Shown here: positions 21,001-30,413 of the stretch, one piece after another
Position numbering within the stretch: the stretch's first letter is position 1
Layout of the letters: the number at the start of each line of letters is the position of its first letter
NCBI GenBank assembly: GCA_964511185.1
Contig: CAZEDU010000023.1
Location: 1-51,302 of the forward strand
Direction of reading: 5' to 3'
Length of the DNA: 51,302 bases
DNA from: CAZEDU01 sp964511185
GTDB taxonomy: Bacteria; Myxococcota; Myxococcia; Myxococcales; Myxococcaceae
Translations under genes and position numbers: made by a program
Notes under the pieces: generated by a model
The model's database searches: none
The model's input: the letters and a program-made list of their open reading frames with translations, nothing else
What the model was told of the DNA's origin: nothing

Positions 21001-22739
21001 TCGACCCCAACCCGTCGCTCGGCTACAGCCACCCCACCGGCGGCGTGTTCGCGCTCGGCACCACGCAGGTCACCGCCACCGCCACCGACGACGCCGGGAA
21101 CCAGGGCAGCTGTCAGTTCAACGTCGTGGTGGAGGACACCACCGCGCCGGTGCTGAACTGCCCGAACGCCGTGACGGCGCAGGCCACCTCGGCCAGCGGG
21201 GCCTCGGTCAACTATGGCTCCGCGAGCGCCAGTGACGCGGTCGACCCGACCTTGACCGTCATCTACTCCCACGCGACGGGCAGCACCTTCGGCTTGGGCG
21301 TCACCACCGTGACGGCCAGCGCCACCGACGACTCGGGCAATCAGGGCAGCTGCCAGTTCGACGTCACCGTGGAAGACACGATCGCGCCGTCCATCACCTG
21401 CGCCTCGGGCGTGCTGATCGAGGCGACCTCGTCGGCCGGGGCCGTCGCCAACTACGGCTCGGCGCTCGCCGTCGACACGGTCGATCCGACGCCGAGCATC
21501 ACCTACAGCCAGGCGTCGGGCACGGTGTTCCCGCTGGGCACCACCACCGTCACCGCCACCGCCACCGATGACTCGGGCAACGCGAACCAGTGCACGCTCG
21601 ACATCACCGTCATCGACACGACGTCGCCCAGCATCACCTGCGCGGCGAACCAGACGGAGGAGGCGACCGGTCCCTCGGGCGCGCCGGTGAGCTACCCGCC
21701 CGCAAGCGCGTCGGACCTGGTGACCGCCTCACCGATCATCCAGTACAGCGCGGCCTCCGGCTCGACCTTCGCGCTCGGCGCCACCACGGTGACGGCGACC
21801 GCGGAGGACGGGGTGGGCAACACCCAGTCGTGCCAGTTCGACGTCACGGTGGTCGACACCACCTCGCCGGCGATGACCTGCCCCGCCGCGGTGACCGTGG
21901 AGGCCGTCGACAGCGCCGGCGCCACCGCCACCTTCACCAACCCCACCGCCGACGACCTGGTCGACGGCACGCTCACGCCGCAGGTCTCCCACGCGTCCGG
22001 GGCGACCTTCCCCTTGGGCACCACGCAGGTGATGGCGAGCGCGCAAGACCAGGAGGGCAACGAGGGCAGCTGCCAGTTCAACGTCGTGGTGCAGGACACC
22101 ACCGCGCCGCAGGTCACCTGCCCCGCCGACCACATGGTCGACGCCGTCTCCGCCGCGGGCGCGTCGGTCACCTTGGGCAACGCGACCGCCTCGGACACGG
22201 TCGACGACCAGCCCACGCTCGCCTTCAGCCACGACTCCGGCAACTTCCCGGTCGGGGTCACCACCGTGACCGTCACCGCGACCGACGACGCCGGCAACCA
22301 GGCCAGCTGCACCTTCGACGTGACGGTGGGCGACAACGTCGACCCGATCATCACCTGCCCCGACGCGGTCACGGTGCCGAGCACCGACGACGGCCCGCGC
22401 CCGGCGCAGTTCCCCGCGGCCACCGCCACCGACAACGCCGACGACGCGGTCGAGATCACCTACTCGCACCAGAGCGGCGACACCTTCCCGTTCGGGACCA
22501 CGGAGGTCACCGCCACCGCGACCGATAACCTGGGCAACACCGCGACCTGCACGTTCGAGGTCCGCGTGGTGCACGGCGACGCGGTCACCGACCCGACGGA
22601 CGGCGAAGGCGACCCGACTGTGACGCCGCCCTCCACCGGCGGCTGCGGCTGCGCGGGCGTCGACGGCGGCGCGGGCATGCTCTGGGCGCTCGCCGCGCTG
22701 ACGCTCGGGGCCTTCCGTCGCCGGCGGTCGCGCCGGTAG
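18003..22739 (+). CDS. Giant secreted ELWxSDGTxxGT-repeat / HYR protein with MYXO-CTERM tail
   Basis: A 1578-residue surface or secreted protein. The ATG at 18003 opens a signal peptide (MDTRCLSFAGVVAVLTLSTL, cleavage after AEA). Residues ~40-860 hold 16 clear repeats of about 48 residues centred on ELWxSDGTxxGT (two read ELYKTDGT, one EPWVSDGT) plus one degenerate copy; such repeats probably fold as a beta-propeller or solenoid. Residues ~960-1530 hold seven HYR-like beta-sandwich domains, each with a TAPxxTCP start and a second Cys in SCQF. After a Pro/Thr-rich spacer the protein ends in GCGCAGVDGG, a hydrophobic helix and FRRRRSRR, the MYXO-CTERM sorting pattern. Myxosortase processing and type II secretion to the cell surface are known for that tail class; that this protein uses the adjacent gsp system is inferred. 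Confidence 0.9.
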   Translation: MDTRCLSFAGVVAVLTLSTLAEAQPATLLRDFNTSVSNGSSSPNHFVQVGGTTFFSACTTWEGCELWKTDGTPAGTAFVRDILPGTGSPNLQQFIAFNGQLFFSANDGTHGQELWRSDGTAAGTQMVLDLQAGPGGGNPQNLTVMNGELYFSAAGAAGTELYKTDGTAAGTVRVKDIWLGGNSSNPGGFAVLGGVLYFAADASGLGRELWRSDGTEAGTVLVRDIHLGGASSAPTNLTAAGGKLYFFATTAAEGVELWSSDGTAPGTALVQDIRPGSDSSGPGAIAALGANVVFVANDGASGAELWLSDGTAPGTALVQDIQPGANGSGIASLIPFGTLVAFTANDGVSGTELWFSDGTPGGTAQVDINPGAGSSSPALLTVAGSTLFFSANNGALGVELWASNGTVPGTYLVRDLVSGGSSGNPQNLRAIGSGIYFSGNSSGNGFELWSSDGTSLGTTLIKDINLGGANGTNVGLAVFGGQAFLQGFDPVNGSELWVTDGTSAGTTLFADLNPGGASSSPNNFVVAGSHLYFTAGTGANGTELWRTDGTVAGTTLVRDINPGVNSSNIANLTPFGTRVAFTATDGANGTELWISDGTAGGTVQVDINPGSGSSSPSQLTVVGSKLFFAANDGTSGNELWSSDGTPGGTARVLDIYPGANSSNPASLVAFGGQLYFRATEPVLGTELWRSDGTAGGTAMVVDVLPGGGSSTPNWLTVVGSTLYFTAFEGSTGTELYKTDGTALGTVRVLDVWPGAPSSNPANLVALGSQLLFAANDGATGMEPWVSDGTAAGTVRLADLATGLDTASPLFFAEVLPGVRLFNAATATGGFELYTTNGVPARTGFFQSLTPGPESTVLRNVAVVGDHVVILAGQNSTGLELWSAPRAAFDLSPPQITPSVAGTLGLNSFYVSNVNVSWTVVDAESTPLLTNCGPTVVSTDTASLTLTCTATSVGGTSQVSVVIARDATAPNVTCPGTVTGEATSASGATVSYSAATATDGIDPNPSLGYSHPTGGVFALGTTQVTATATDDAGNQGSCQFNVVVEDTTAPVLNCPNAVTAQATSASGASVNYGSASASDAVDPTLTVIYSHATGSTFGLGVTTVTASATDDSGNQGSCQFDVTVEDTIAPSITCASGVLIEATSSAGAVANYGSALAVDTVDPTPSITYSQASGTVFPLGTTTVTATATDDSGNANQCTLDITVIDTTSPSITCAANQTEEATGPSGAPVSYPPASASDLVTASPIIQYSAASGSTFALGATTVTATAEDGVGNTQSCQFDVTVVDTTSPAMTCPAAVTVEAVDSAGATATFTNPTADDLVDGTLTPQVSHASGATFPLGTTQVMASAQDQEGNEGSCQFNVVVQDTTAPQVTCPADHMVDAVSAAGASVTLGNATASDTVDDQPTLAFSHDSGNFPVGVTTVTVTATDDAGNQASCTFDVTVGDNVDPIITCPDAVTVPSTDDGPRPAQFPAATATDNADDAVEITYSHQSGDTFPFGTTEVTATATDNLGNTATCTFEVRVVHGDAVTDPTDGEGDPTVTPPSTGGCGCAGVDGGAGMLWALAALTLGAFRRRRSRR

Positions 22740-22763
22740 CCGACACCCCGCCACTCCGACCGA

Positions 22764-22803
22764 CACGCCCAGACAGGGTCCCCTTCAATCCTCTCTGGGC
22801 GTG
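22764..22803. terminator. 10-bp inverted repeat after the repeat-protein gene
   Basis: CACGCCCAGA and TCTGGGCGTG form a perfect 10-bp stem around a 20-base loop, 24 bases after the stop at 22739. There is no T-run downstream. It may end or stabilise the long upstream transcript. Confidence 0.5.
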
Positions 22804-22843
22804 GCCGTACGATTTCAATGTTTCAATCGGAGTGGAGCCGCTC

Positions 22844-23335
22844 ATGGGGAAAGTGGTCTCTTCCTTGTTGGTCGCACAGCTCGCGCTCGCGTGCGCCGAC
22901 GGACGGTCCGTCCCGAACGACTGGGTCGAACAGGAAGAAGCCGAGCCGCCGCAGACTTCGCCGGAGGCGCCGCTGCCGCGCTTGGCGCGCATGCCGCGGC
23001 CGCTGCCGGAGCTCGTGCCCGCCCTCGAAGGTCAGCCGGTGACGTTCGAGCCTGGGCACACGCGCCGGCTCTCCGAGGTGCGCTCGGTTCGGGTGGCGTT
23101 CACGGCGACCCACGTCGCGCCGGGCACCCCGGCGTCCGTCGAGCTCATCGGCCCTTCGGGCGTCGCGTACGAGGCGCACGAGCGCATCGTCTCGAGCGAC
23201 CCGGAGCTCATCGAGCTCGTCGTTCCAGTGGCCGGCACGACCATCGACACCTCGTTCCTGAGCGGCGACTGGCAGGCCCGGCTGTCGATCAACGACGTGC
23301 TGAGCCAAACCCTGACCTTCACGCTCCTTCCGTGA
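22844..23335 (+). CDS. Small lipoprotein with one beta-rich domain
   Basis: A 163-residue protein. The ATG at 22844 is chosen over a GTG 12 bases upstream because it gives a compact lipoprotein signal (MGKVVSSLLVAQLALACADG, Cys near residue 18). Residues ~20-50 are acidic and Pro-rich. Residues ~55-163 look like a single beta-sandwich domain (VRVAFTATHV, ASVELIGPSGV, LSINDVLSQTLTFTL). I do not recognise the family. It lies 13 bases before the PQQ-propeller gene and is probably cotranscribed, so it may be a partner of that exported protein. A possible -10 (CGTACGAT, 22806-22813) precedes it. Confidence 0.75.
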   Translation: MGKVVSSLLVAQLALACADGRSVPNDWVEQEEAEPPQTSPEAPLPRLARMPRPLPELVPALEGQPVTFEPGHTRRLSEVRSVRVAFTATHVAPGTPASVELIGPSGVAYEAHERIVSSDPELIELVVPVAGTTIDTSFLSGDWQARLSINDVLSQTLTFTLLP

Positions 23336-23348
23336 CGAGGCGCGCGCG

Positions 23349-25457
23349 ATGAAACGAGCACTGTGGCTTCTCTTCACGTTGGTCCCCGCGGCGGTGCTCG
23401 CCGACACCAACATCACCATCGACGGCTCGACGAACGACTGGAACAACGTCACGACCTGCTTCAGCGAGCCGACCGGCGACGGCCAAGGCGGCATCGACCT
23501 GACCCGCGCCTGCATCGAGAACAACAACTCGAGCGGCAGCAACGGCTCGCTCTTCACGCTGTACCAGGCCGCGAGCTTGCCGAACGAGGACCGCTGGTTC
23601 GGCTTCTCCATCGACCTCAACAACGACGGCGTCATCACCAACGCCGACGAGGTGTGGGCGGTCTACTTCGCGCGCAACGGCAACACGAGCGGTGACGCGC
23701 TTCAGGTCTACGACCCGATCACCTACACCGTGCGCCGCCAATACAACCGCGGCGTCAACTGCGGCTCTTCGGGCACGAACCGCGCCTGGAGCGCGCGCCG
23801 CAACGGCAACGTCATCGAGCTGGCCATCGGCTACGGGTGCCTGGGCCTCACCACGGGCACCGACAAGCGCCGGTTCCAGCTCGGCGCGTACCCGAACTTC
23901 GACACCACCGTCGGCGCCTACTACGACGGCGTCGCCGGCACGCTCGTCACCGAAGGTCCCGCGCCCGACGTCATCTCGTTCACCGTGCTGTCGACCAACG
24001 GGCAGTCGAAGCTCAACTGGACGAACCCGGCCGGCATCGACGGCCTCATCGTCTTGCGGTCGGTGGACAACCCGCCGAGCCAAGTGCCCTCGCGCACCGC
24101 GTCGCCGTACGCGGTGGGCAACCAGCTGGGGAACGCGACCGTGGTCTACGCGAACTACGCGGGCAACCCGGTCTCCACGCTCACCCAGAGCGGCCAGAGC
24201 AACGGCACGCGCTACCACTACAAGATCTACACGCACCATCAGCACCGCACGTACTCGCCGGGGCTGGCGCCTTCGTCGCAAGGCCTGCTCTCCATTCCGA
24301 CCAACCAGCAGTCGGGCTCGCCGCGCTGGTGCTACAACGTCGGCCTGCCCACCACGCAGCAGCCGTTCACCGAGGCCGGCGCGGCCGTCTACACCTCGAG
24401 CAACGCGCGCGCGTTCACCGGGAACGTCATCTCCAACACCACCAGCACCGACGGCAACGAGCGCTGGCGGCCGGTGCAGCTGTCGGGCGTGGTGCAGAGC
24501 CGGGCCACGGTCGTCGGGCTGCACAACCGGACCGGCACGTACATCCTGACGGGCGACCACACCGGCCGCGCTTACTGCATCAACTCGGCGACCGGCGCGC
24601 TGGTGTGGACCGCCAACAGCGGCAACTCGATCGGCGAGCGCATCCAGGCGCAGGCGGCCGTGCAGCTCCGGGAGTACGCCGACGCCGCCTTCCGCGCGAA
24701 GTGGCCCAACATGGACCTGGTCTTCTTCGCCACGCGCAACAACAGCACCACCAACAACCGCGTGGTCGCCGTCTCCAGCGTCGACGGCTCGGTGAAGTGG
24801 ACCTACCAGCCCAACAACCTCGACATCGTCAGCGGCGGGATGATGGTCGACTACGCCAAGAACCGGCTCTGGGTCGCCAGCCGCGCCGGGTCGAACGGGA
24901 ACCAGGCCTCGCTGCGCGCCATCAACACGCTCACCGGCGCCGAGGCGGTGAAGCTCAACCTGGGCGACATCGACGCCGCCGTGGTGCGCAACTCGCTCAA
25001 CAACGAGGCCTACGTCGCCGCCAACAACGGCTGGGCCTACGGCATCGACCTCTCGGCGAACAACCCCACCACCTGGAAGTGGCGCCACGCGATGGGCGGC
25101 GCGGTCGCCGGCTACCTGATGCCGGTCGGACAGGGGTTCCTCGCCAGCACCGCCACCGGCGTCCAGCGCTACGCGGTCGACCCGGTCACCAAGGTCGTCA
25201 CCCCGGTCTGGAGCAAAGCCACCGCCATCAACGGCGCCACCGCCGCCCGCGTCGACTTCGCCATCGGCAAGCTCTACGTGGGCGACGCGCTCGGCCGCCT
25301 CCACCAGCTCGACCTGGCCACCGGCGCCAACGAGAAGAGCATCCAGCTCTCGTCGCTGGCCCTGGGCATGCCTTCGCTCGACACGAGCACGACGCCCAAG
25401 CGGCTGTACGTCGGGGGCCTCGACGGCCGGCTGTGCGCGGTGAACCTCCCCCTGTAG
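23349..25457 (+). CDS. Exported PQQ-type beta-propeller protein
   Basis: A 702-residue exported protein. The signal peptide covers ~1-19 (MKRALWLLFTLVPAAVLA). Residues ~20-205 resemble a carbohydrate-binding or DOMON-like jelly roll (TIDGSTNDWNNV, WFGFSIDLNNDGVI). Residues ~210-315 look like a fibronectin-III-type domain. Residues ~320-702 form a PQQ-like beta-propeller with repeated AYCINSATGALVWTA, VVAVSSVDGSVKWTY and GRLHQLDLATG blades; catalytic quinoprotein residues are not evident, so a structural or binding propeller is more likely. A few Cys may form disulphides. There is no MYXO-CTERM tail. The gene follows the small lipoprotein by 13 bases. Confidence 0.85.
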   Translation: MKRALWLLFTLVPAAVLADTNITIDGSTNDWNNVTTCFSEPTGDGQGGIDLTRACIENNNSSGSNGSLFTLYQAASLPNEDRWFGFSIDLNNDGVITNADEVWAVYFARNGNTSGDALQVYDPITYTVRRQYNRGVNCGSSGTNRAWSARRNGNVIELAIGYGCLGLTTGTDKRRFQLGAYPNFDTTVGAYYDGVAGTLVTEGPAPDVISFTVLSTNGQSKLNWTNPAGIDGLIVLRSVDNPPSQVPSRTASPYAVGNQLGNATVVYANYAGNPVSTLTQSGQSNGTRYHYKIYTHHQHRTYSPGLAPSSQGLLSIPTNQQSGSPRWCYNVGLPTTQQPFTEAGAAVYTSSNARAFTGNVISNTTSTDGNERWRPVQLSGVVQSRATVVGLHNRTGTYILTGDHTGRAYCINSATGALVWTANSGNSIGERIQAQAAVQLREYADAAFRAKWPNMDLVFFATRNNSTTNNRVVAVSSVDGSVKWTYQPNNLDIVSGGMMVDYAKNRLWVASRAGSNGNQASLRAINTLTGAEAVKLNLGDIDAAVVRNSLNNEAYVAANNGWAYGIDLSANNPTTWKWRHAMGGAVAGYLMPVGQGFLASTATGVQRYAVDPVTKVVTPVWSKATAINGATAARVDFAIGKLYVGDALGRLHQLDLATGANEKSIQLSSLALGMPSLDTSTTPKRLYVGGLDGRLCAVNLPL

Positions 25458-25486
25458 CGCCAGGCGCACTGGAAGTGTAAGAACGC

Positions 25487-25512
25487 ACCCGCTTTTTCCA
25501 AGGAAAGCGGGT
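25487..25512. promoter_or_regulatory. 9-bp hairpin directly before a regulator start codon
   Basis: ACCCGCTTT (25487-25495) and AAAGCGGGT (25504-25512) pair perfectly around TTCCAAGG, and the ATG follows at 25518. The AAGGAAA purine stretch, the only plausible ribosome binding site, lies in the loop and 3' arm. It could be a terminator of the upstream gene, a dyad operator, or an RNA hairpin that limits translation. Confidence 0.6.
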
Positions 25513-25517
25513 ACGTC

Positions 25518-27161
<1,644 letters not shown>

Positions 27162-27186
27162 GCTCGACGTCTTTTTCGGCCGCCCG

Positions 27187-28587
27187 ATGCAGACCCCGGA
27201 GCTGACATCGCTTTTGCTCGTGCTCGCGGGCCTGCTCGTCCTCAACGCCATCATGGCGGCGAGCCTGTGGGTGCATCAGCGGACGCCGCTCCACCGGGCG
27301 CTGCTGCTCTTGTGGGCCTGCTCGATCTTCAGCCTCACGCTCCAAGGCTTGGTGCAGACCGACCCGGGCATGATCTTCGCGTTCGGAGCGGGCTCGTTCC
27401 CGGTCACGCTCGCGCTGGTGGAGCTGGTGCAGCGCGCGCTGAAGCTCCGCGCGCGCTGGAGGGCCTACCTGGTGGGCTACAGCGTCGGCACGGCGGCGAC
27501 CCTCGTCGCGGTCCGAGCGGGGGCGCCGTTCTGGGTGCGCGCCCTGCCGACGGCCATCGCCGTCGCCTGGCCGTTGCTCGACCAGCTCCTGCAAGGCTTG
27601 CGGCTCCCCAGGCGCTCGCTCTCCATCACCGGGCGGGCCGTCCTCATCAGCACCGCGCTGCTCGGGCTCCACCTGCTGGACTACCCCATCCTCCGCGACG
27701 ACCCGCGCTCCGCGACCTTGGGGTTCATCATCGCCATCTTGAGCGTGTTCGCGCTCTCCACCACCGCGCCCGCGGTGATCCTCGAGGCCGCCACGCTCGA
27801 GCACCGCCAGATGCGCGCCGAGGTGCAGCGGCTCAACGAGCAGCTCGAGCTGCGCATTCACGAGACGCTGGCGGCCGTCCGCGCCCGCGACGAGCTGCTC
27901 AGCACCGCCTCGCACGAGCTGCGCACCCCGCTCACCTCGCTCAAGCTGCAGGTCAAGCTCGCGCGCCAGTCGGGCGTTCGGCTCGACGAGCGGCTTCGCA
28001 CCATGGATCGCCAGGTCACGCGGCTCGAGGTGCTGGTGAATCAGCTGCTCGATCTCTCGCGCATCACCTCCCATCGGCTCCAGCTCGACCGGGCGGAGAC
28101 GGACCTGACCGAAGTGGTGCGCGAGGTGGTGGCGCAGCTCGCGCCGCAGGGCGCGCAGGTCGACTCGCCCATTCAGGTCGAGGCGGCGGAGGCCGTCCGC
28201 GGCGATTGGGACGGGCCGCGCCTCGAGCAGGTGTTCACCAACCTGCTCTCCAACGCCATCAAGTTCGGCGCCGGCCGGCCCATCGAAGTTCGGGTGCGCG
28301 AGATGGGCGACGAGGCCGCGGTGGTGGTGACCGACCACGGCATCGGCATCTCGCCGGAAGATCAGTCGCGCATCTTTCTGCCGTTCGAGCGCGCCACTTC
28401 TCCCCGCCACTACGGCGGTTTGGGCCTGGGCCTGTGGATCAGCGCCCGCATCGTCGAGGCGCACGGCGGCAGCATCTCGGTGAAGAGCCGCCCGGGTGAG
28501 GGCGCGGCCTTCTCGGTGGTGCTCCCCAAGCAGCCCCACGCGCACCTCCCGGCCCCGCCCCTAAAGCGCCCGGTTGTCAGGTCTTAG
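27187..28587 (+). CDS. Membrane sensor histidine kinase
   Basis: A 466-residue kinase. The first ~205 residues are strongly hydrophobic, with about seven predicted membrane segments and no evident periplasmic domain, which points to sensing in or near the membrane (a 7TM-type input is likely). A short coiled coil precedes the HisKA domain with phospho-acceptor His243 (ASHELRTPL). The HATPase domain has the N box NLLSNAIKFG, the G1 box TDHGIGIS and the G2 box GGLGLGLWI. No receiver domain or partner regulator is adjacent, so it is an orphan kinase. AGCTCGACG-rich DNA upstream gives no clear ribosome binding site; the ATG at 27187 is the first in frame. Confidence 0.9.
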   Translation: MQTPELTSLLLVLAGLLVLNAIMAASLWVHQRTPLHRALLLLWACSIFSLTLQGLVQTDPGMIFAFGAGSFPVTLALVELVQRALKLRARWRAYLVGYSVGTAATLVAVRAGAPFWVRALPTAIAVAWPLLDQLLQGLRLPRRSLSITGRAVLISTALLGLHLLDYPILRDDPRSATLGFIIAILSVFALSTTAPAVILEAATLEHRQMRAEVQRLNEQLELRIHETLAAVRARDELLSTASHELRTPLTSLKLQVKLARQSGVRLDERLRTMDRQVTRLEVLVNQLLDLSRITSHRLQLDRAETDLTEVVREVVAQLAPQGAQVDSPIQVEAAEAVRGDWDGPRLEQVFTNLLSNAIKFGAGRPIEVRVREMGDEAAVVVTDHGIGISPEDQSRIFLPFERATSPRHYGGLGLGLWISARIVEAHGGSISVKSRPGEGAAFSVVLPKQPHAHLPAPPLKRPVVRS

Positions 28588-28611
28588 CGGCGCTAGATCT
28601 TTCCCGCCGCT
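28586..28611. terminator. 7-bp hairpin after the histidine kinase
   Basis: AGCGGCG and CGCCGCT pair around a 12-base loop, beginning inside the kinase stop codon. No T-run follows, so terminator function is weakly supported. Confidence 0.3.
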
Positions 28612-28655
28612 GGGTCGTTTCACCTCTCGTCCGTTCGCGAGAAGTGAGGAGCGCC

Positions 28656-29168
28656 ATGAGACCAGGCGCCGCGGCCCGCGCGCCGCTGTCGGAGCTGTAC
28701 CGGGAGCATCGCCAGAAGGCGCTCGCCATCGCCCGCAGAATCCTGGGCGACAGCGACGAAGCCGAAGACGTCGTGCAGGAGGTCTTCTCGCGCCTGTGCT
28801 CCCAACCGGGCCACTTCGAAGGGCGCGCCGCCTACAGCACCTGGCTGCACCGGGTGATGGTGAACTCGAGCATCAACTCGCTCCGCGCCAAGCGGCGGCG
28901 GGGACAGCTGGTCGAAGCGCCCCGCACGTCGCCCGACCCCGAAGCGCACGCCATGTCGCGCGAGCTGGAGGCCAAGCTCGACGCGGTGCTCGAGCGGCTG
29001 TCGGCGCAGCACCGCCAGGTGGTGTTCTTGCGAGATCGGCGCGGCTACAGCTACCCCGAGATCGCCGCGCTCCTTCGAATTCCGGAAGGCACGGTGAAGA
29101 GCGCCCTCAACCGGGGGCGCGCCAAGCTGTTGAAGCTCCTGGCAGAAAAGGACGGCCAGGCCCCTTGA
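28656..29168 (+). CDS. ECF-type sigma factor (sigma-70 family)
   Basis: A 170-residue RNA polymerase sigma factor with only regions 2 and 4. The ATG at 28656 is preferred over GTG 28644 because AGGAG lies 5 bases ahead of it. Region 2 has ARRILGDSDEAEDVVQEVF and the promoter-melting helix YSTWLHRVMVNSSINSLR. Region 4 has LSAQHRQVVFLRDRRGYSYP and the helix-turn-helix EIAALLRIPEGTVKSALNRG. No anti-sigma factor is recognisable next to it; the following gene encodes a soluble protein with two cyclic-nucleotide-binding folds. It begins 68 bases after the histidine kinase. The usual ECF -35 GGAAC is not visible upstream, so I see no sign of autoregulation. Confidence 0.92.
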   Translation: MRPGAAARAPLSELYREHRQKALAIARRILGDSDEAEDVVQEVFSRLCSQPGHFEGRAAYSTWLHRVMVNSSINSLRAKRRRGQLVEAPRTSPDPEAHAMSRELEAKLDAVLERLSAQHRQVVFLRDRRGYSYPEIAALLRIPEGTVKSALNRGRAKLLKLLAEKDGQAP

Positions 29169-29210
29169 GCGCCCTCGTCATGGCGGGGTGACAAATGTGG
29201 CCCCCGTCAA

Positions 29211-29238
29211 TTGACCTGCGGTGGGGCGGACCTAGAAT
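29211..29238 (+). promoter_or_regulatory. Sigma-70-type promoter of the cNMP-domain gene
   Basis: TTGACC (29211-29216) and TAGAAT (29233-29238) are spaced by 16 bases, the closest match to a housekeeping promoter in the window. Transcription would start near 29245, only a few bases before the ATG at 29252. Confidence 0.65.
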
Positions 29239-29251
29239 GGCCGCGCTCCAA

Positions 29252-30367
29252 ATGCCCGACACCCTTCCGGAAAATCGCACCGTCGACGGCCGCGTGACGC
29301 TCCCTGTCGAACAGGAAGGCTCGCGCTCGTCGCTGATCCCGGACGACGTGTGGGAGCTCTACCAGCAAGAGGTCGCCGAGCAGGAGCGCGAGGAGTCCGA
29401 GCGCTACCGCGTCGAGGTCGCCTCGTCCGAGCTGGTCGCGCTGCGCAACTTGAGCCCCGAGGAGGCGCTCGAGTTCGTCTCGGTCGAGAGCGAGATCGGC
29501 CTGTCGAGCGTGATCCCCATCGAGCCCGACGAGGCCCGCAAGGCGCTGCGCCGCGTGAGCCTGTTCGAGGCGCTCTCCGAGGCTTCGCTCGACGCGCTGC
29601 TCGGGTCCGCGCGGCAGGGCGAGCTCAACCCGGGCGAGCAGCTCTTCGTCGAAGGCGACGTCGCCACCTCGTTCTTCGTGGTGCTCGAAGGCACGGTCGA
29701 GATCTTCCGCATCCGCGAGGAGCGCGAGGTGCCGCTCCGGCAGATGAAGGCGGGCGAGCTGATCGGCCTGCTCGGGCTGTTCTCCGGGAAGCTGCGCGCC
29801 GCCAGCGCCCGAGCGGTCGGCCCGGTGAAGCTGCTCGAGCTCACCGTCGACGGCCTCAACGCGCTCTTGTCGCACGACGCCGAGCTCCACGGCCGGCTGG
29901 TGCGCTTCTACCGCGAGCGGCTCCTGGAAGGTTTCTTCGGGAGCTCGCTGCTCTTCTCCGAAGTCGAGCCCGCCGTTCGCCAGCAGGTGCTCTTGCGCTG
30001 CACCGAGAAGCACCTGAGCGACGGCGAGACGCTCCTGCAGCCGGGCGAGGTGACCAACCTGCTCGCGGTCGTGGTCAGCGGCCGGCTGGTGCTCGAGCAC
30101 CGCCCGCGCCCCGGGCAGCAGCCGCAGCTGTTCGAGGTGCTCCCGGGCCAATACATCGCGGTGGTGAGCGCGATGAACGGCGCGCCGTCGCGCATGCGCA
30201 TCTTCGGCTCGCGCGACGCCACGGTGGTGATGGTCGGCCAGCGCGAGCTCGCCGAGGTGCTCAAGGACCACCCCTCGCTGCGAACCATGGCCCGGCGCCT
30301 GCCCACCGTCGCGCGCACGCTGGACCGCGACGTGTACTGCGGCCACACCGGGGTGCCCGGCCTGTGA
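29252..30367 (+). CDS. Protein with two cyclic-nucleotide-binding-like domains
   Basis: A 371-residue soluble protein. Three in-frame ATGs are possible (29195, 29237, 29252); the promoter at 29211-29238 overlaps the first two, so 29252 is preferred, giving a nearly leaderless mRNA. Residues ~1-88 are acidic and helical. Two cNMP/Crp-like beta-barrel domains follow (~90-205 and ~215-335), opening with LFEALSEASLDALL and LFSEVEPAVRQQVLL. In the first the phosphate-binding cassette is degenerate: GELIGLLGLFSGKLRAASA keeps the Arg but lacks the usual second Gly-Glu. In the second it is weaker still. There is no helix-turn-helix, so it is not a Crp-type regulator; a scaffolding or sensing role is inferred. 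Its neighbours are an ECF sigma factor and a membrane protease. Confidence 0.82.
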   Translation: MPDTLPENRTVDGRVTLPVEQEGSRSSLIPDDVWELYQQEVAEQEREESERYRVEVASSELVALRNLSPEEALEFVSVESEIGLSSVIPIEPDEARKALRRVSLFEALSEASLDALLGSARQGELNPGEQLFVEGDVATSFFVVLEGTVEIFRIREEREVPLRQMKAGELIGLLGLFSGKLRAASARAVGPVKLLELTVDGLNALLSHDAELHGRLVRFYRERLLEGFFGSSLLFSEVEPAVRQQVLLRCTEKHLSDGETLLQPGEVTNLLAVVVSGRLVLEHRPRPGQQPQLFEVLPGQYIAVVSAMNGAPSRMRIFGSRDATVVMVGQRELAEVLKDHPSLRTMARRLPTVARTLDRDVYCGHTGVPGL

Positions 30368-30413
30368 CCGCTCGCAGGGAACGCGGGCCGGCCGGCGGGC
30401 GTTCCAACGGGCG

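Noticed and set aside
17976..21272. Very long minus-strand frame opposite the ELW-repeat gene
   Set aside because: High-GC third positions of the repeats make stops rare on the other strand; the translation is low-complexity Gly/Ala/Arg/Val.
28574..29191. 205-codon plus-strand frame overlapping the sigma factor
   Set aside because: Shadow frame of the ECF gene, which has all region 2 and 4 motifs.
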